From NCBI GenBank assembly GCA_014529385.2, contig CM043963.1, forward strand, positions 74,114,412-74,178,411: 64,000 nucleotides of DNA, read 5' to 3'. The translations under genes were made by a program, and so were the position numbers. This document shows, piece after piece, positions 1 through 11,594 of this stretch. The notes beneath the pieces are model-generated. The model ran no database searches, was not told where the DNA came from, and saw only the letters and a list, made by a program, of their open reading frames with translations. Source of the stretch: Adiantum capillus-veneris. Its lineage: Eukaryota; Streptophyta; Polypodiopsida; Polypodiales; Pteridaceae. The stretch's first letter is position 1, and the number at the start of each line of letters is the position of its first letter.

Positions 1-135
1 GAAAGTATCTAATCTAGTGGAAACATAACCCTCACTCAATTGGGATTAAGCATGGGTGCAATCTTGAAGAGTTGGTTCCCCGGTTTGTTTATCAAGGAAA
101 TTGCTAAGAACAGCAATTGGATATAAGGGGGGAAG
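1..135 (+). pseudogene. 3' tail of an LTR retrotransposon with polypurine tract
   Basis: This is a short decayed coding tail that ends in a polypurine tract (A-rich then G6, about 125-135) directly followed by TGTTAC. That is the usual layout at the 3' end of plant Ty3/gypsy elements, where the end of the integrase or chromodomain reading frame abuts the tract. One frame reads like a worn chromodomain end, but the match is weak and stops are present. The rest of the element lies outside the window to the left. Confidence 0.4.
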
Positions 136-274
136 TGTTACATCCATAGACAACAGAATGGACACTGGAATTGTATCGCGTGCAACGAAAGGGTTTAAGG
201 ATTTTAGCTAAGATCTAGTACTTCGCACAACCACAACGTTACTTTACTTTAATTGAGAGAATTGAACTGAACAC

Positions 275-277
<3 letters not shown>
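136..277 (+). mobile_element. Start of a 3' LTR (right boundary not resolved)
   Basis: The sequence begins TGTTACATCC immediately after the polypurine tract, as expected for an LTR 5' end. No second copy exists in the window, so the right boundary cannot be placed. The LTR may run past the GA microsatellite that follows. Confidence 0.35.

Positions 278-342
<65 letters not shown>
278..342. repeat. (GA)n microsatellite
   Basis: About 32 uninterrupted GA units. It is long enough to be highly length-variable. Confidence 0.97.
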
Positions 343-343
<1 letters not shown>

Positions 344-480
344 ACCGCATGTCGGGTTCCAACCACCCTCAAGAGCCCCCTTGCTCTGTTGCAAAGCAAG
401 TACTTGCTTTAGATTCCTTGCAAAATGCTAATACGATGGCTAAATGCTGAATACTTGATGTTGATGCTGATGAGATCTGG

Positions 481-575
481 TGCAAAATGCCAGGCTGATC
501 TGATGCAAAATGCTGGGCTGAACTGATGCAAAAATGCTGGGCTGAATTGATGCAAAAAGGTTGGGCTGAATACTG
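481..575. repeat. 23-24-bp minisatellite, about four units
   Basis: Units start TGCAAAATGC near 481, 504, 527 and 551. Unit 4 is more diverged. GCTGA-rich sequence up to about 770 looks like further decayed units. The minus-strand ORF at 369-596 (repeated S-A-Q-H-F) is a by-product of this repeat, not a gene. Confidence 0.85.
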
Positions 576-1669
576 GCTACTGAAGGTTCTTCGCAACAGA
601 AGCCTTCAGAACTGATGGTACTAGGTGCTGGATGCTGAAAACGCTGACCTACAGGGCTGAATATTGATGGCGATGAGGCTGAAAACTCTAATGGATGCTG
701 GCCAAGAAATGTCAGAGGGATGTGGTGCTGGCTGAAAACGCTGATCTGGGTACTTGGTACTCGGTACTCAGTATTGATCTTCTAATGCTCCAAATGGGGA
801 CCATGAAGTTCCTTATATAGGTTTTTTAGCCATTTGCCCTACCTACTTCTTATAAATGTCATGTCAAAGTCATTGATTGTATTGTGCAAGAGAGGGTATG
901 CAACTATGACTTGCCTCATCATGCACGTCCTTCTAGAGACTCACAAAATGCCAGGTGAGATCCTAAGCTACCTGAGACTGACGCTGGCCTATAGCTGTCC
1001 ACATGGCTCAAGTGCAATGTGCACGTGACAAACTGTGTTTGGCCAGTGTGAACCACGCCTTAGATTAGGGTGGTTTTAAAGTCCTACAAATAGGACCTTG
1101 GGCTCATTCTGGCAATAAACCCTTGGCAATGCTTGCCTGAACACCCAAGTTAGGGTGCGGGCTGAAGGTATGGGATGCCAATCCTTGAGTGAGGCACTAA
1201 ACTGCAAGGGTTCCCAAGCTTGGGCTTTAGGGTTGTTTATCTGCATGTTCGGCTTGTGCCATGTCATGCGTGCAAGATGGATCCTTGAGGAGCATCAATA
1301 GTGGTAGTGCAAGATCAAGCTTAGCCCCTACAAGCAAGCCCCCTCTGTCCACAAAGTGAGAGCACCTCTACGGCATGAAATTGGCCATAAGGTCAAGTTC
1401 TGCCCGCATGTCTGAGCCAAGAAGAGCATTGAGCTTCTTGAGAAGATTGCGGTTTATGAGGTCACCCATATCACAAGTGCCACCGGTGCCGATGAAGTCA
1501 AGGGAGGCTAGTGGCTATCAACACGGGTGCGGCCTCTCAAGCATCCATGTCGCCTCCTTTCACATTGGGCCCCTCTCTAATCAACCGCCCCCGATGCCAA
1601 ACAACGCTCAAGCAGAATTGGAATCAAAGATTGAAGGAAGAGGAGGACACTATGTGTGTTCGATTCTAT
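576..1669. other. No gene recognised
   Basis: Only short ORFs with no recognisable domain on either strand. It could include the remainder of the LTR that starts at 136. Confidence 0.5.
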
Positions 1670-1774
1670 CATTCTTCTACTAGAACCACATCACCTTTCA
1701 TGTGGCTCAGTTAGTGTGCATTCTTCTACTAGGACCACATCACCTTTCATGTGGCTCAGTTAGTGTGCATTCTT
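1670..1774. repeat. 49-bp tandem duplication
   Basis: Two copies (1670-1718 and 1719-1767) differ by one base, and the start of a third copy follows. The near-identity indicates a recent event. Confidence 0.9.
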
Positions 1775-2361
1775 CAATTCACTTTCATTCCTATTTAGTA
1801 GCTAAGTATTGTTTTAAACATCTATCCCATGATTTATTTCAAATAGGTCTCCATATTTTTAAACCATTGCCAACAAAGATTGAAATATATGGCACATTTT
1901 AAGTGTGCCCCCTTCATCGAAGACACCACCCGACCTTGCTCGATAAGAGAAGCGGAATGTAAAGCAACCGGCAGAGGCAACAAAGGAAGTCTCTCATGAC
2001 CATCAACTGTAACAGGCTCCCAACTTCCAACAATGGAAACCCAAGCCTTTTCATAAAAAGCAGAATTGCCATTCTAATTGTTCTTTGAGAGACTGGAAAC
2101 CGTAATGTACTAAGAAGCTGATGGATAATTTAAGCAGTAAAACCTATGAAGCATTAACAACTGGAAAGAACAAACAGAAGATGTCATGACTAGAAAAAAC
2201 ACAAACTAAAGCAAGATTATGTTTAAGTGGTTCAGATATTAAGCATGTATGACAAATGATTTATGCACAAGTCCTTACTCGCCTGAAAAGAAACCAGGAT
2301 GGTTTTTATTAATATATAAATCCAAAGAAATGGTCATCAACTTTAAATGCAACAATATGTG
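1775..2361. other. No gene recognised
   Basis: A/T-rich sequence. I see no domain, RNA gene or repeat. Confidence 0.5.
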
Positions 2362-2375
2362 TGTGTGGGTGTGTG

Positions 2376-2446
<71 letters not shown>
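2362..2446. repeat. Compound (TG)n-G32-(GA)n microsatellite
   Basis: A TG run leads into about 32 consecutive G (2378-2409) and then about 17 GA units. Overlapping ORFs encoding poly-Gly or poly-Pro with Arg-Glu or Ser-Leu repeats come only from this repeat. Confidence 0.95.
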
Positions 2447-2448
<2 letters not shown>

Positions 2449-4589
2449 CAACCCTGCCACAAATGGGCTCGAGCTTCCTCCGAGCGGAAATTGCACTACA
2501 TTGGCAAGCGTACGACCGTGTCTTGCTCTGTCATGTGCCTTGAATAGTTCAATGTGTTCCTTGGTTATTCCTTTCCCTGAATTCTTTCTAGAAGAAGCTA
2601 CAAGATCAGCATAGGCATGTTGAAGTTTGATGATCCCAATGTTCCCCTTGGAGTGTACAAATCTCAAGTTTTTGGCAAGAATGTATGTGATTATGACCAA
2701 AAAGAGATGTTTGGTTTGCCGATGCAAACAACATTGGGATTTCATCGCTGTGAAGACCTGGATCAATCAGCTTTGATAGCTTCCACACAATGGTATGTTG
2801 TTGATACAAAGAGGAGGGAGACAAGGGTTCAAGAAAATGCCCAAACAAGTGAATTGAGTATGCATGACTCATAACAATCAAAGAGAGCAGACGATTATGA
2901 GCTTAATGAGTGGGAAAAAAATTGTCAAAATTTGGAGTTTGACTTTAGAAAAGGGTCCACAATAACACATTGCATTGAAAACAATGCCCACAAATGCGTT
3001 CAGAACTTTGGAAAATGAGCAAAAAATGAAATGCATTCCTCATGGGAGAGGTAAGGATGTATTATAAGCTATTCAATTTAAAAAATAAAAAACTGGCTTT
3101 AACATGTGAATAAAAAATGCATATATCCAAAATGTGCCACAAAAATCAGTGACAGAAGATTCTTGAGTGTCTCAAGCTGAAGAGATTTGGCCTTTATCTG
3201 CATGCAGGGAGAAAGAATGAGACGCACCGAGGAGCACCGCCCACACCGGTATATATGCAGAAAGCAAGTGTAAACGCACCAAGGATTTTCGCCCACCAGT
3301 TATGTGTGCAGGAAAGAGCCCGTTCGGCAAGTACCCACAAATGCTGAAGAGAAACCCACAAACTCTGTAAGCGTCAGATGCGGAAATAAGCTTTTGAAGA
3401 GGAGGAATTCGGTCTGCCGTAGACTCGTAGTCCTTTGAAATATAGCGAGAAAAGGAGAGTGCAGAGAAGAGACGAACGGAGCGAGCCGACCAGTCAACAG
3501 CAGCAGAATGAAAAGCTTTTTTTAGCGACTAGAAAATAAGAGGATGATTGATAAAGCTGTTGAACGCGCCCCGCTTGATCTTGGTTGTTGGTTGGCGGGA
3601 GTCCTACGCTTCAAGTTACCCCCCAATCATTTCTAATGTATATTCTACCTTCACCTCTATAATCTACAATTCTTTCAAACATTGCTTTAGAATATCTCTT
3701 GCGTTGGAACCTGTTATTCTTTAGGCCTATAATCTCTTTTCAATTTGTCTATGATTAGTGGGCAAAGATGCATGCCTCGTGTTAAGCTTTCATTATATTT
3801 TTCCTCCTACTTTAGAAAGGGTCGTCTTTGCATGGGTCAAGACTTTCTTATACTAGGAGGACCATCAAGTTACAATTCTTTTTTTTGCTATCTAAACTAA
3901 CATAATATGGCGAAAGGGGAAGCCTTTTACACGTGTCAAAATCTGTGATATGAAGGCTAAACTCCAAAACTTAGAGAAACCTCTGTGCACGCGATAAAGA
4001 GGGAGGAGAGAGAGAGAGAGAGACAGAGAGAGAGAAAGAGGCTGCCAAAGGCGGCGGTCGTACCAGTCTAATATTAAGTCTCCATAATTTTGGAAAAATA
4101 AATAATCTCTCAAAAAATATCTAGAATGCAAAAATAAAGGTAAGGTAAGGAAATAAAAAGCCTCTTGAGATTGAAAGTCTACGGTCAAAAGACTTTGTAT
4201 TCTATACATGTATGTCATCTTTAGCATCACAAGCTTTTCTTTTCTTTTTTTTTAGAGAGAACGAGAACTTTGAAATTGCAACGCACACACCCAACCATAT
4301 GTGGTTTCATCAACCTTATATCGAGCTAGGATGACTCCACTTTAAGCTTAGGTTGGGTTGCCAACAACAACTCAAGCTTTTCTTCCACGCTCTCCCTAAT
4401 ATTTTCTTCTCCATGCAGTTTTCGCTATGTATGTCGTAAATCTAATTTTTTCAGTATGTGGCACGATTCACTTCTATTCCTACTTTAAGAAGAATCTTGA
4501 GTCCCAATCTATTTTTATTGGGAAATAACTACAATCTACATAGATCCTTGTTCTCTCTCTTCTTCAAGCTATTCTTCTCTCTCTCTAGC
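2447..4589. other. No gene recognised
   Basis: Short ORFs on both strands without recognisable domains. An impure GA microsatellite lies at about 4006-4036. Some of the right end may belong to the LINE 5' region. Confidence 0.5.
4006..4036. repeat. (GA)n microsatellite
   Basis: Interrupted GA run. Confidence 0.85.
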
Positions 4590-5857
4590 CCCTCAGAGGA
4601 TCTCATGTCATTGTATCAATATGCTATTATCATATTCAGGGAGGAGCTTCAACCCCTCATTCGTATTGTTCAGAGGGATGAGTAGGCCAAATATATGTGG
4701 GTCAGAGTGAGAGTGAAAACACTCTACATTGCAACATGCTATTTTGCCCCCATCACATCTCATCATGCATCGCCCAAGGGGCAATCACCCTACATGATAT
4801 TGGATGAGGACATATGGGAATTCTCTAAGGATGGAGATGTCATTCTTCTAGGAGACTTTAAATGCCATGACAGGAGCCAGTCTCAGACAGTTCTCTACGA
4901 TACCTCAAAGGAAATGTTGAGAGAATTGAATGTCAATGATATGGGATTGGCCAAGTGTTCGCAAGATGAGGAGCACACTGGATATGGGGGGGGTATCTGA
5001 CAGATATGGGGACTGCACATGGACTACCCACCTTGAATGGTCTCCAGAGATTTCCAGCATCGAGTGGGTTCACTTGTTTTCCTCATAGACATGGGGCTAG
5101 CACAGTGGATTATATTTTGGCTCAGCCCAGTTTCATGCCCTCTATTCAGGAATTTACAATCGGGCCCATGCCTATTGGGGTAGCAATAGATCATGCCCTC
5201 CTCATGTTTACCAGCTCGACTGGCACAAACATATATGCATACGTGATACACTTTTACTTCGGAGATTGATTTTGTCTACATAGATGGTATCTACAGACGC
5301 TTATGCATAGAGGATCCGGGGAGACCTTTAGAGTAGCTCACTTATATATTGATAGACACACTGCAAGATGCAACAGTAGAGGCATACCCACAAACTGAGT
5401 TTGGGTAACGATGATGTTCTGGGAGCATACCCCAAAATAGCTGGTATGATGAGGAGAGCACAAAGACCAGAGCCCGACTTCAGAGGGAGGTACTTCTAGG
5501 AGTCATCACTCACAAGTAGTCATGGATTGCTTCTCAGCATTTGGTGCAACAGAAGAAGAGGGATTTTTTAGGTCGATTAGAGCAGGATTTATACCAAGTG
5601 TTTTTGAGCCAGGATTTATGTGAGGCATGGCGAATCTTCCATGGACATTCCCCCACCGGTCATCACTTCTACGAAGGTATGGGGTCAGTATGCATCATCT
5701 CTCTACACCATCTTGGGGCAGCCACCTCTTCTAGATCCGCCAGAGCCATGCCCACACACATGTGCTTTCTTTACCGCCGAGATGGTAAAGAAAGCCATCA
5801 ACATGATGAGGACCAAGAGAGCATATGATCACAATGGCCTAGTAGCATATCATTTTA
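4590..5857 (+). pseudogene. LINE ORF2 endonuclease (EEP) region, disrupted
   Basis: In LINEs this domain nicks the target DNA. The frame at 4695-5000 carries a V-I-L-L-G-D-F-K motif, matching the family G-D-F-N with the Asn lost. It shifts frame at a G run (about 4986-4993) and continues at 5006-5269 with the C-terminal I-D-H-A-L-L motif, where S-D-H is usual. The linker toward RT is read in two frames at 5541-5828 and 5620-5857. A stop near 4685 separates an in-frame upstream stretch. Because of these lesions it cannot encode an active protein. The break at 5857 is the LTR insertion site. Confidence 0.75.
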
Positions 5858-6194
5858 TGCTGCAATGCGAGCTTTTGTTGCATCTCTTGTGTGAACAATC
5901 TCTTCCACCTAGAAAAGTCACGTGTCAATAACCCATGTGAAGAACCTCTTATAAACCATGTGTAAAAACTAGCCACTTGTGTTTGTGCATAGGTAGTCAC
6001 ATCTTATGTTCATGTGTCAAAGAGCCGTCTCTTTGTATATGCCTATATAGAGGCACATCATGCTGAATAAAAACTAAATCTATCATTTTGCAACTATAGT
6101 GTAATGTGTGCCCAATAACAAGCCCTAAGCTAACTCTATTCTAATCATGCTTATGCCATGAATGACACACTAATCCATCCACCTTAACCTATCA
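5858..6194 (+). repeat. Left LTR
   Basis: Starts TGCTGCAATGC (TGTTGGGATGC in the right LTR) and ends CTATCA. It is about 90% identical to the right LTR by eye, with scattered substitutions and small gaps, so the insertion is not recent. Confidence 0.92.
6044..6050 (+). promoter_or_regulatory. Candidate LTR TATA box
   Basis: TATATAG, matched by TATAAAG at 8326-8332 in the right LTR. An AATAAA-type signal follows about 20 bp later, consistent with a U3/R layout. Confidence 0.5.
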
Positions 6195-6196
6195 AC

Positions 6197-6211
6197 TGGT
6201 GTCAGAGCTTG
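6197..6211 (+). promoter_or_regulatory. Primer binding site, initiator tRNA-Met type
   Basis: TGGTGTCAGAGCTTG lies two bases after the LTR. It differs by one base from the TGGTATCAGAGC used by many plant LTR elements. Confidence 0.85.
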
Positions 6212-8131
6212 CAATGTGATTAGCACCTTCTAATCACGCAAATTGATCTGCATCTATTAAACCCTTCTATGCTAGATCTTGTGAGTCCCCTCTTGCTCAC
6301 GAGATTGAATCAATTGCTTTGGATTTGCATTTACATTAGCATTAATCTACTTGCTAATTACATTATTTTGGGCATGTTCTTGGTATATGCCTTGAACCAC
6401 TACCCTTGATAGAGCGATTACAATAGATTATATGTTTAATTAGCATGCATCTTAGCTTAATCTAGCTTCGTGTCCTCATTAGCGGCTGCAATTGAGCCCT
6501 CATCGATTCAATTTTTGGTTAATTTATGCTAATTATGCTCCATTTTCATTAATTTGTGTGTGTTTTTACTTCATCGTATTGCATGTGTAAAATCTCCATT
6601 TCAATTTTACAATTGTGTGTTTTGAAAGAGCTTTTAACGGCAGTTTCAACCTCTGGATTTGGAGTAGATTAGTCCCCCTTAATCATCTTCCTAATCTTAG
6701 GGTGGGTGTGTGTGTGTGGGAGCCACTTCTAAAGTGGACAAAGGATCAATTTGTTGCCATTCAATTCATTAGGTCAAAGGGGGAAGGTTGGATTTTAACG
6801 TTTTTGCTTTACAATTGGTACCAATGTCACGAGTGGCATAGCCCTTGATGTTTTGCTCGGCGTTCCCAATCTACTCCATCGCTTGCCTGCCTAAGGGCAA
6901 CTCACATCATGCTCACAGCACCCCCGCATCATGTCATCCAGCCCATCGACACAATGTAGATTTGTCCACGGACTATCATCCCTACCCCTTGCAACCACAG
7001 CTCAAGCACCTGTGCTGCCTGTTGTGATCACTGCCGATGACTGTCACCCCGCGCGCGTTGATTACTCTGTCGCAGTTCATCATCTTGCACAATCGACAAA
7101 CCTGCCAAGAAAAATGTGCATCATCGGCGACCTTTGCTCTGCTTTACTGCCTCGTCAGCATTGCAGCCTTATAAAGTTTCAATAAAACTTGTAAGCTCTT
7201 TAGCTTGAGAGCCATTTTCCGCCGAGGCTAAAACTCAAAAGTTAAACTTTATCACGTCATCTTGCAACGCTTTCATCGGAAGGCTTTTAGGCCTCGTCCC
7301 TCCAACTCCATCTTGTCCTTGTCCCACGAGCTTCACGCTCCTCTAAAGCTACAAGCTGATAGCACACTAGAGGCATTACATGCTATGTATGAAATATTTG
7401 TGTACACAAGCACCAAGCCCACGGGTTCTAGACACTGTCTTTACATCACGTATACGGTAAGACCACCCATGACCCGCACACACACAAGCATCACACAAAT
7501 GATGAGCACCACTATTGTGTATTTTTACTCCATTCACCACAGATATTGCATCTTTGTTAGAACGGACCAGCATCATGAATGAAGAAGATCAACATCAGCA
7601 TGAAAACGATGAAGAAAACATTGACAAACGACAAAGCTCACGACATCAAAACAAAGGGATAGCAATTGGGGGACATTCTATGACATATTCAAAATAATTT
7701 AAAAGGTCCTTTTGCATAGCATAAATAATTTGAGGGTTTTGTCCCACGTGGTTGTTCCCTCCACTGTACATATGTGTGTATCATGTGTTCCTTTGCATTC
7801 TGTATTGGATCAAAACATCAACAACAACAACATCAAGATATGGCAAGGACAACAACAACATTACAACAAGTTTTGCAGCACGTGGGGGAGAAAATCCTCC
7901 AATAAACAACAAACAAAATGTGATATGAGCATTCTCTCAATTGTACTTTACCCTCTATTTGTGATAGGGAGGCTTGTGTGTGTGCCTACGCCCTGATATT
8001 TTGTGTGCCTACACCCTTTGTGTCTAGGAGGCAGATTTGTGTTCAAGGGGAGGCTTGTGTTTTGTGTGCCTCACCCTAATGTGTTTTGAGGGAAGGATAA
8101 TTTTGGGTGAGTGATATGCAACCAAAACCCA

Positions 8132-8144
8132 CATAGGGGACGAT
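8132..8144 (+). other. Polypurine tract
   Basis: Purine-rich run (ATAGGGGACGAT) directly before the right LTR. It primes plus-strand DNA synthesis in this class. Confidence 0.6.
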
Positions 8145-8480
8145 TGTTGGGATGCAAGCTTTTGTTGCATATCTTGTGTGAACAATTTCTTCCACCTAGA
8201 AATGTGTCAATAACCCATGTGAAGAACCTCTTATAGCCCATGTGTAAAGACTAGCCACTTGTGTTTGTGCATAGGCAACCACATCTTATGTTCAGGTGTC
8301 AAAAGGCTCTCTCTTTGTATATGCCTATAAAGAGGCACTATGTATTGGAAAAAACTAAGTCTATCATTTTGCAACTATACTCTAGTGTATCGTGTGCCCA
8401 ATAACAAGCCCTAAGCTAACTCTATTATAATCATGCTTATGCCATGAATGGCACATTAACCCATCCACCTTAACCCATCA
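8145..8480 (+). repeat. Right LTR
   Basis: Starts TGTTGGGATGC, ends CCCATCA, and is followed by TTTTA, the target duplication. Confidence 0.92.
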
Positions 8481-8537
8481 TTTTATACATACCAAATATC
8501 TGCTTGCAGAGCTTCTAGCAGTGATCATGCCATGTGT

Positions 8538-8663
8538 GAGGGCTTACCTGATACTTGGAGTTTTTCTACTATCATACCTATCTTTAAGTCAAGGGACCCT
8601 GAGGGCCTACCTGATACTTGGAGTTTTTCTATTATCATACCTATCTTTAAGTCAAGGGACCCT
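8538..8663 (+). repeat. 63-bp in-frame tandem duplication inside RT
   Basis: Copies at 8538-8600 and 8601-8663 differ by two bases and repeat 21 codons without changing the frame. Confidence 0.92.
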
Positions 8664-9020
8664 ATGGAGCCTGGGAACTACCGCACTATCATGATTGGAC
8701 ACACATTGGCATGGTTGTACGCATCCATCCTTGAGTACCAATTAAGTAGATGGGCAGAGAGAGGGTGTATGGGTAGCAGGATAGGTGGCTTTCAGGAGAG
8801 GTTTCTCAACTCTTGATCATATTCTGACACTCAAAGCAATTATCGAGGACGAAAAATCATGTGGGAGACAACTCTATTGTGCCCAGGGCTAGATTGTTGC
8901 ATAGATTGCACAAGATGGGGGTACCTATAGAGTTGATTTGGGGAATCATGGCTCTATATAGGTCAGTAGTGGGGCATGCGCACTCTAGAGGGGATTTTTG
9001 ATTTGGTTCACCCCACTATC

Positions 9021-9038
9021 GGGGGGGGGGGGGGGGGG
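9021..9038. repeat. G18 tract within the LINE
   Basis: Uninterrupted run of 18 G just before the RT Q-G-F-P-L-S motif. The homologous region of a working LINE would not contain it. Confidence 0.9.
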
Positions 9039-9700
9039 TGAAACAGGGATTCCCACTATCTCTGCACTATTTGGCATGTATGTGGGATGAGGTTGCTGAC
9101 TACATTGAGAGGGATGGCGATGGAGGAGCACAGTTGGCAGGGACATGGATCCCACTATTGTTATATGTTGATGATATTATGTTGATTTCCAACTCCTCGG
9201 AGGGCATGCAACGTCATTTAGATTCTTTGTACACATTTTCCCACGATAGTGGATTGTTTGTTACCATGGGGAAAACCAAGGTTATGGTGCTTAACATGGG
9301 TTAGGAGGTTAGCACCCACACTTACATATGGCCAAGAGACGATGGAGTATACAAGTGTATACACCTCTCTTGGGGTAGTCTTCAATGGACCGGTGTTTTC
9401 ATTAAGGAGAGCAGTAGAGACCAGATTGATGAGAGCTTATGCAACCTTGGGAGATTGGAGAAGATGTGTTTGCACGTTCAATTTCAGGAACCTCAAACAA
9501 AGCTGTGGCTTTTTGACACTCTAGTGGATTCAGATATTCTTTATGGGATTCACATTTGGGGACCCTCGGTGGAACACTATGGCAGATCTGGTAGCACTAA
9601 TGGATGCAGATGTATGGAGAGGCCTCTAGTGTCTATGATCTCTTGGATGATTCGGGCTAAGACCTCAATGCCATTGAGATTATTCGAGGCGGGCTAGCTG

Positions 9701-9970
9701 GCCCCCTCTCGTGTTCAAGGCCCTTACAAGATCGGTATCCTTCGTGCATAATTTATGGACCTCCCCAAAGAAAAATATGCTTGGCTAGCCCTTGAGTCAT
9801 CCCGACAGCTAGCGCTATAGGGGGACACAACATGCTGGTATGGACATATGGCATCATGGTTTCAGTCACATGGCATCGGCATGGATAGAATGGCTTTGCT
9901 CCTGCACCCTTCCTATCTCTTACACAGACAAACATCACTAGACTCATATGTTAGGATTTGATTCAGCTAG
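9701..9970 (+). pseudogene. LINE 3' region remnant
   Basis: Short reading pieces continue in the LINE orientation (for example W-Y-G-H-M-A near 9838) with many stops. The 3' end is not clear. Confidence 0.4.
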
Positions 9971-11199
9971 ATACCAAGAGCACATGGATATAGCCACCAC
10001 AAGAGTTGGGCACGAAGATGGCTTTCTATAGAGAGCATCTTGGTTTCACAATCTTAAGTGAAATGTACATAATTTTTGTGTAGTGCAATGATTTGATTCC
10101 TAGTGTTTGCTCATCCTTGGTTTGGTTCGATGCACTCGTAGCCTATGTCTGCACTTGTGCTCCATCTTAGATGAGGAGTCACTGATTTTCGGCTTGAGTA
10201 TTATGCACAATCTCTTTTTCATCTAATATCCCTTCAATTTGGTATGCCATGCGTGAGGAAATCAACCATTTGCTCACTAATTGAGTGCAAATCTAAGTGA
10301 AAAATGAAACCTAATGCTCTTCCTAATCAAGCACACCTAAGCATGGAAGGCAGTGTCCTCTTGGGTCTACCAAGGACATGCCCACGCATAGCATAGCTAG
10401 ACTAGAGCTTAATTATTAAGAAGTGCAATGGACTAAGAGAGAGATTAATGGATCTTCAATGACAAATAAGAGATGTTAATCACCCTTGATGGCTTTAATA
10501 ACATTTGTGGAGTTTAGGTAGGATAAATTAGAGAACCACTGTATGGCATTGTCACAATAATCAACACACTAAAGAATGGAGTAGACTATAGACACAAAGC
10601 TGATTACTAAATTGCTTCAAAGTAAGTACAAAGGCTCATTATATAGAGCTAGTGTAGGCATCTTATCTCGCATCATACATGACATCATATGGAGCTTCAA
10701 AACCAGCCCAATTCACTAGTGAACTCACGAGTGCCATTTTAGCTTATTTTAGGGACCTTTTAACTAAATTTTGATGAGTCCACGCCCTCTAGTAATGGCC
10801 CTCATGGTACCTTCACCCCTTTGGTGTCTTTCACATGATTCCATGCCCATTAGGCTTCCCAATAGACAAGAGATGTTACACGCACATATATAGGATAAAG
10901 CCCATAGATCTAATGGGAGGATTGTTTGCTTTGTGGGACAATTGACGAGGGACGACACCCTCCAAGCTCCAGTAAGGAAGCAAGTGTCATCCAACAAGGG
11001 ATAACCCCCTCCAACTTTAGAGGTTGTGAGGTATGTTGGGGGCAAGAGATCCCGTACAAGTTCTGTTGCCAATCTTCCATCGTGGTCGTCAAGCTTAGTG
11101 TAAAGGCATGCACAAGAAATAGGGTAGGAAGAAATCTTCTAACATAACAATTTTGTTATAAAAGTCAACCCAATAGGTACCCATGGGACAAAATAAATC

Positions 11200-11217
11200 C
11201 GTTAGGGGATACATCCT

Positions 11218-11252
<35 letters not shown>

Positions 11253-11415
11253 GTGGCATTCAAGGACCCAAAACCAATCTAAAAGTTGTGCACCTACTCG
11301 GAAAAAAAGGAGATACATCCCCATGGCTTGAGCGCGCACGCGCACACAGTATTCAAGGTGAATTGAAGGATGCAAAACCACTACTCTAGAAGTTGTGCAC
11401 CTACTTTAAAAAAAA
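11200..11415. repeat. Diverged tandem duplication, period about 108 bp
   Basis: Both units contain GGA(G)ATACATCC, a simple repeat, ATTCAAGG and AGTTGTGCACCTACT. In unit 1 the simple repeat is GA; in unit 2 it is a GC/CA alternation. Confidence 0.65.
11222..11250. repeat. (GA)n microsatellite
   Basis: About 14 GA units inside the first unit of the diverged duplication. Confidence 0.95.
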
Positions 11416-11594
11416 ACAGGTGATTCCACACATGTATGAAAATGGCATAGTTCTTCCAAATTTCCACGATCAAACATGCGGTTTCCATTTTTACACATCA
11501 ACCTTTTTCTTAATAGCAGAACTCACAACTGTGAGTATATTGAATTAAGTCAAAATGAATCACAACCAACTCCTGCTCATACCAAGCCAGGAGG

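Larger units (their letters stand above)
5858..8480 (+). mobile_element. Non-autonomous LTR retrotransposon nested in the LINE
   Basis: Complete structure: LTRs of 337 and 336 bp, target duplications TTTTA at 5853-5857 and 8481-8485, a Met-tRNA-type primer site after the left LTR and a purine-rich tract before the right one. The internal region (about 1.95 kb) holds only short ORFs and shows no gag, protease, RT or integrase. It must have moved using proteins from another element. It is plus-oriented, like its LINE host. In size and content it is between a TRIM and a LARD. Confidence 0.92.
8486..9700 (+). pseudogene. LINE reverse transcriptase region, disrupted
   Basis: RT copies LINE RNA at the nicked target. 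Visible pieces: an early RT block with I-I-P-I-F-K and the G-N-Y-R-T segment (8532-8816), a short-frame stretch around 8890-8990, Q-G-F-P-L-S at 9041 and the catalytic Y-V-D-D at about 9163 inside the 9038-9304 frame, then a thumb-like region continuing in other frames to about 9695. Lesions are a 63-bp in-frame duplication, a stop near 8815, an 18-base G run and frame changes. It is the downstream half of the ORF interrupted at 5857. Confidence 0.85.
4590..9970 (+). mobile_element. Decayed LINE (non-LTR retrotransposon) split by a nested LTR element
   Basis: The endonuclease part lies at 4590-5857 and the reverse transcriptase part from 8486 onward. Between them is an LTR element with target duplications. 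The left reading frame ends in tyrosine, histidine and phenylalanine codons before TTTTA, and the right frame continues in phase after the second TTTTA, so the LINE was one unit before the insertion. The ORF now carries frameshifts, stops, a G run and a 63-bp duplication. Both outer ends are approximate: no poly-A tail or target duplication of the LINE itself is clear. Confidence 0.8.

Noticed and set aside
2249-2766. Long ORFs through the G/GA repeat (plus 2249-2614, minus 2275-2766)
   Set aside because: They are translations of a compound microsatellite with no flanking domain.
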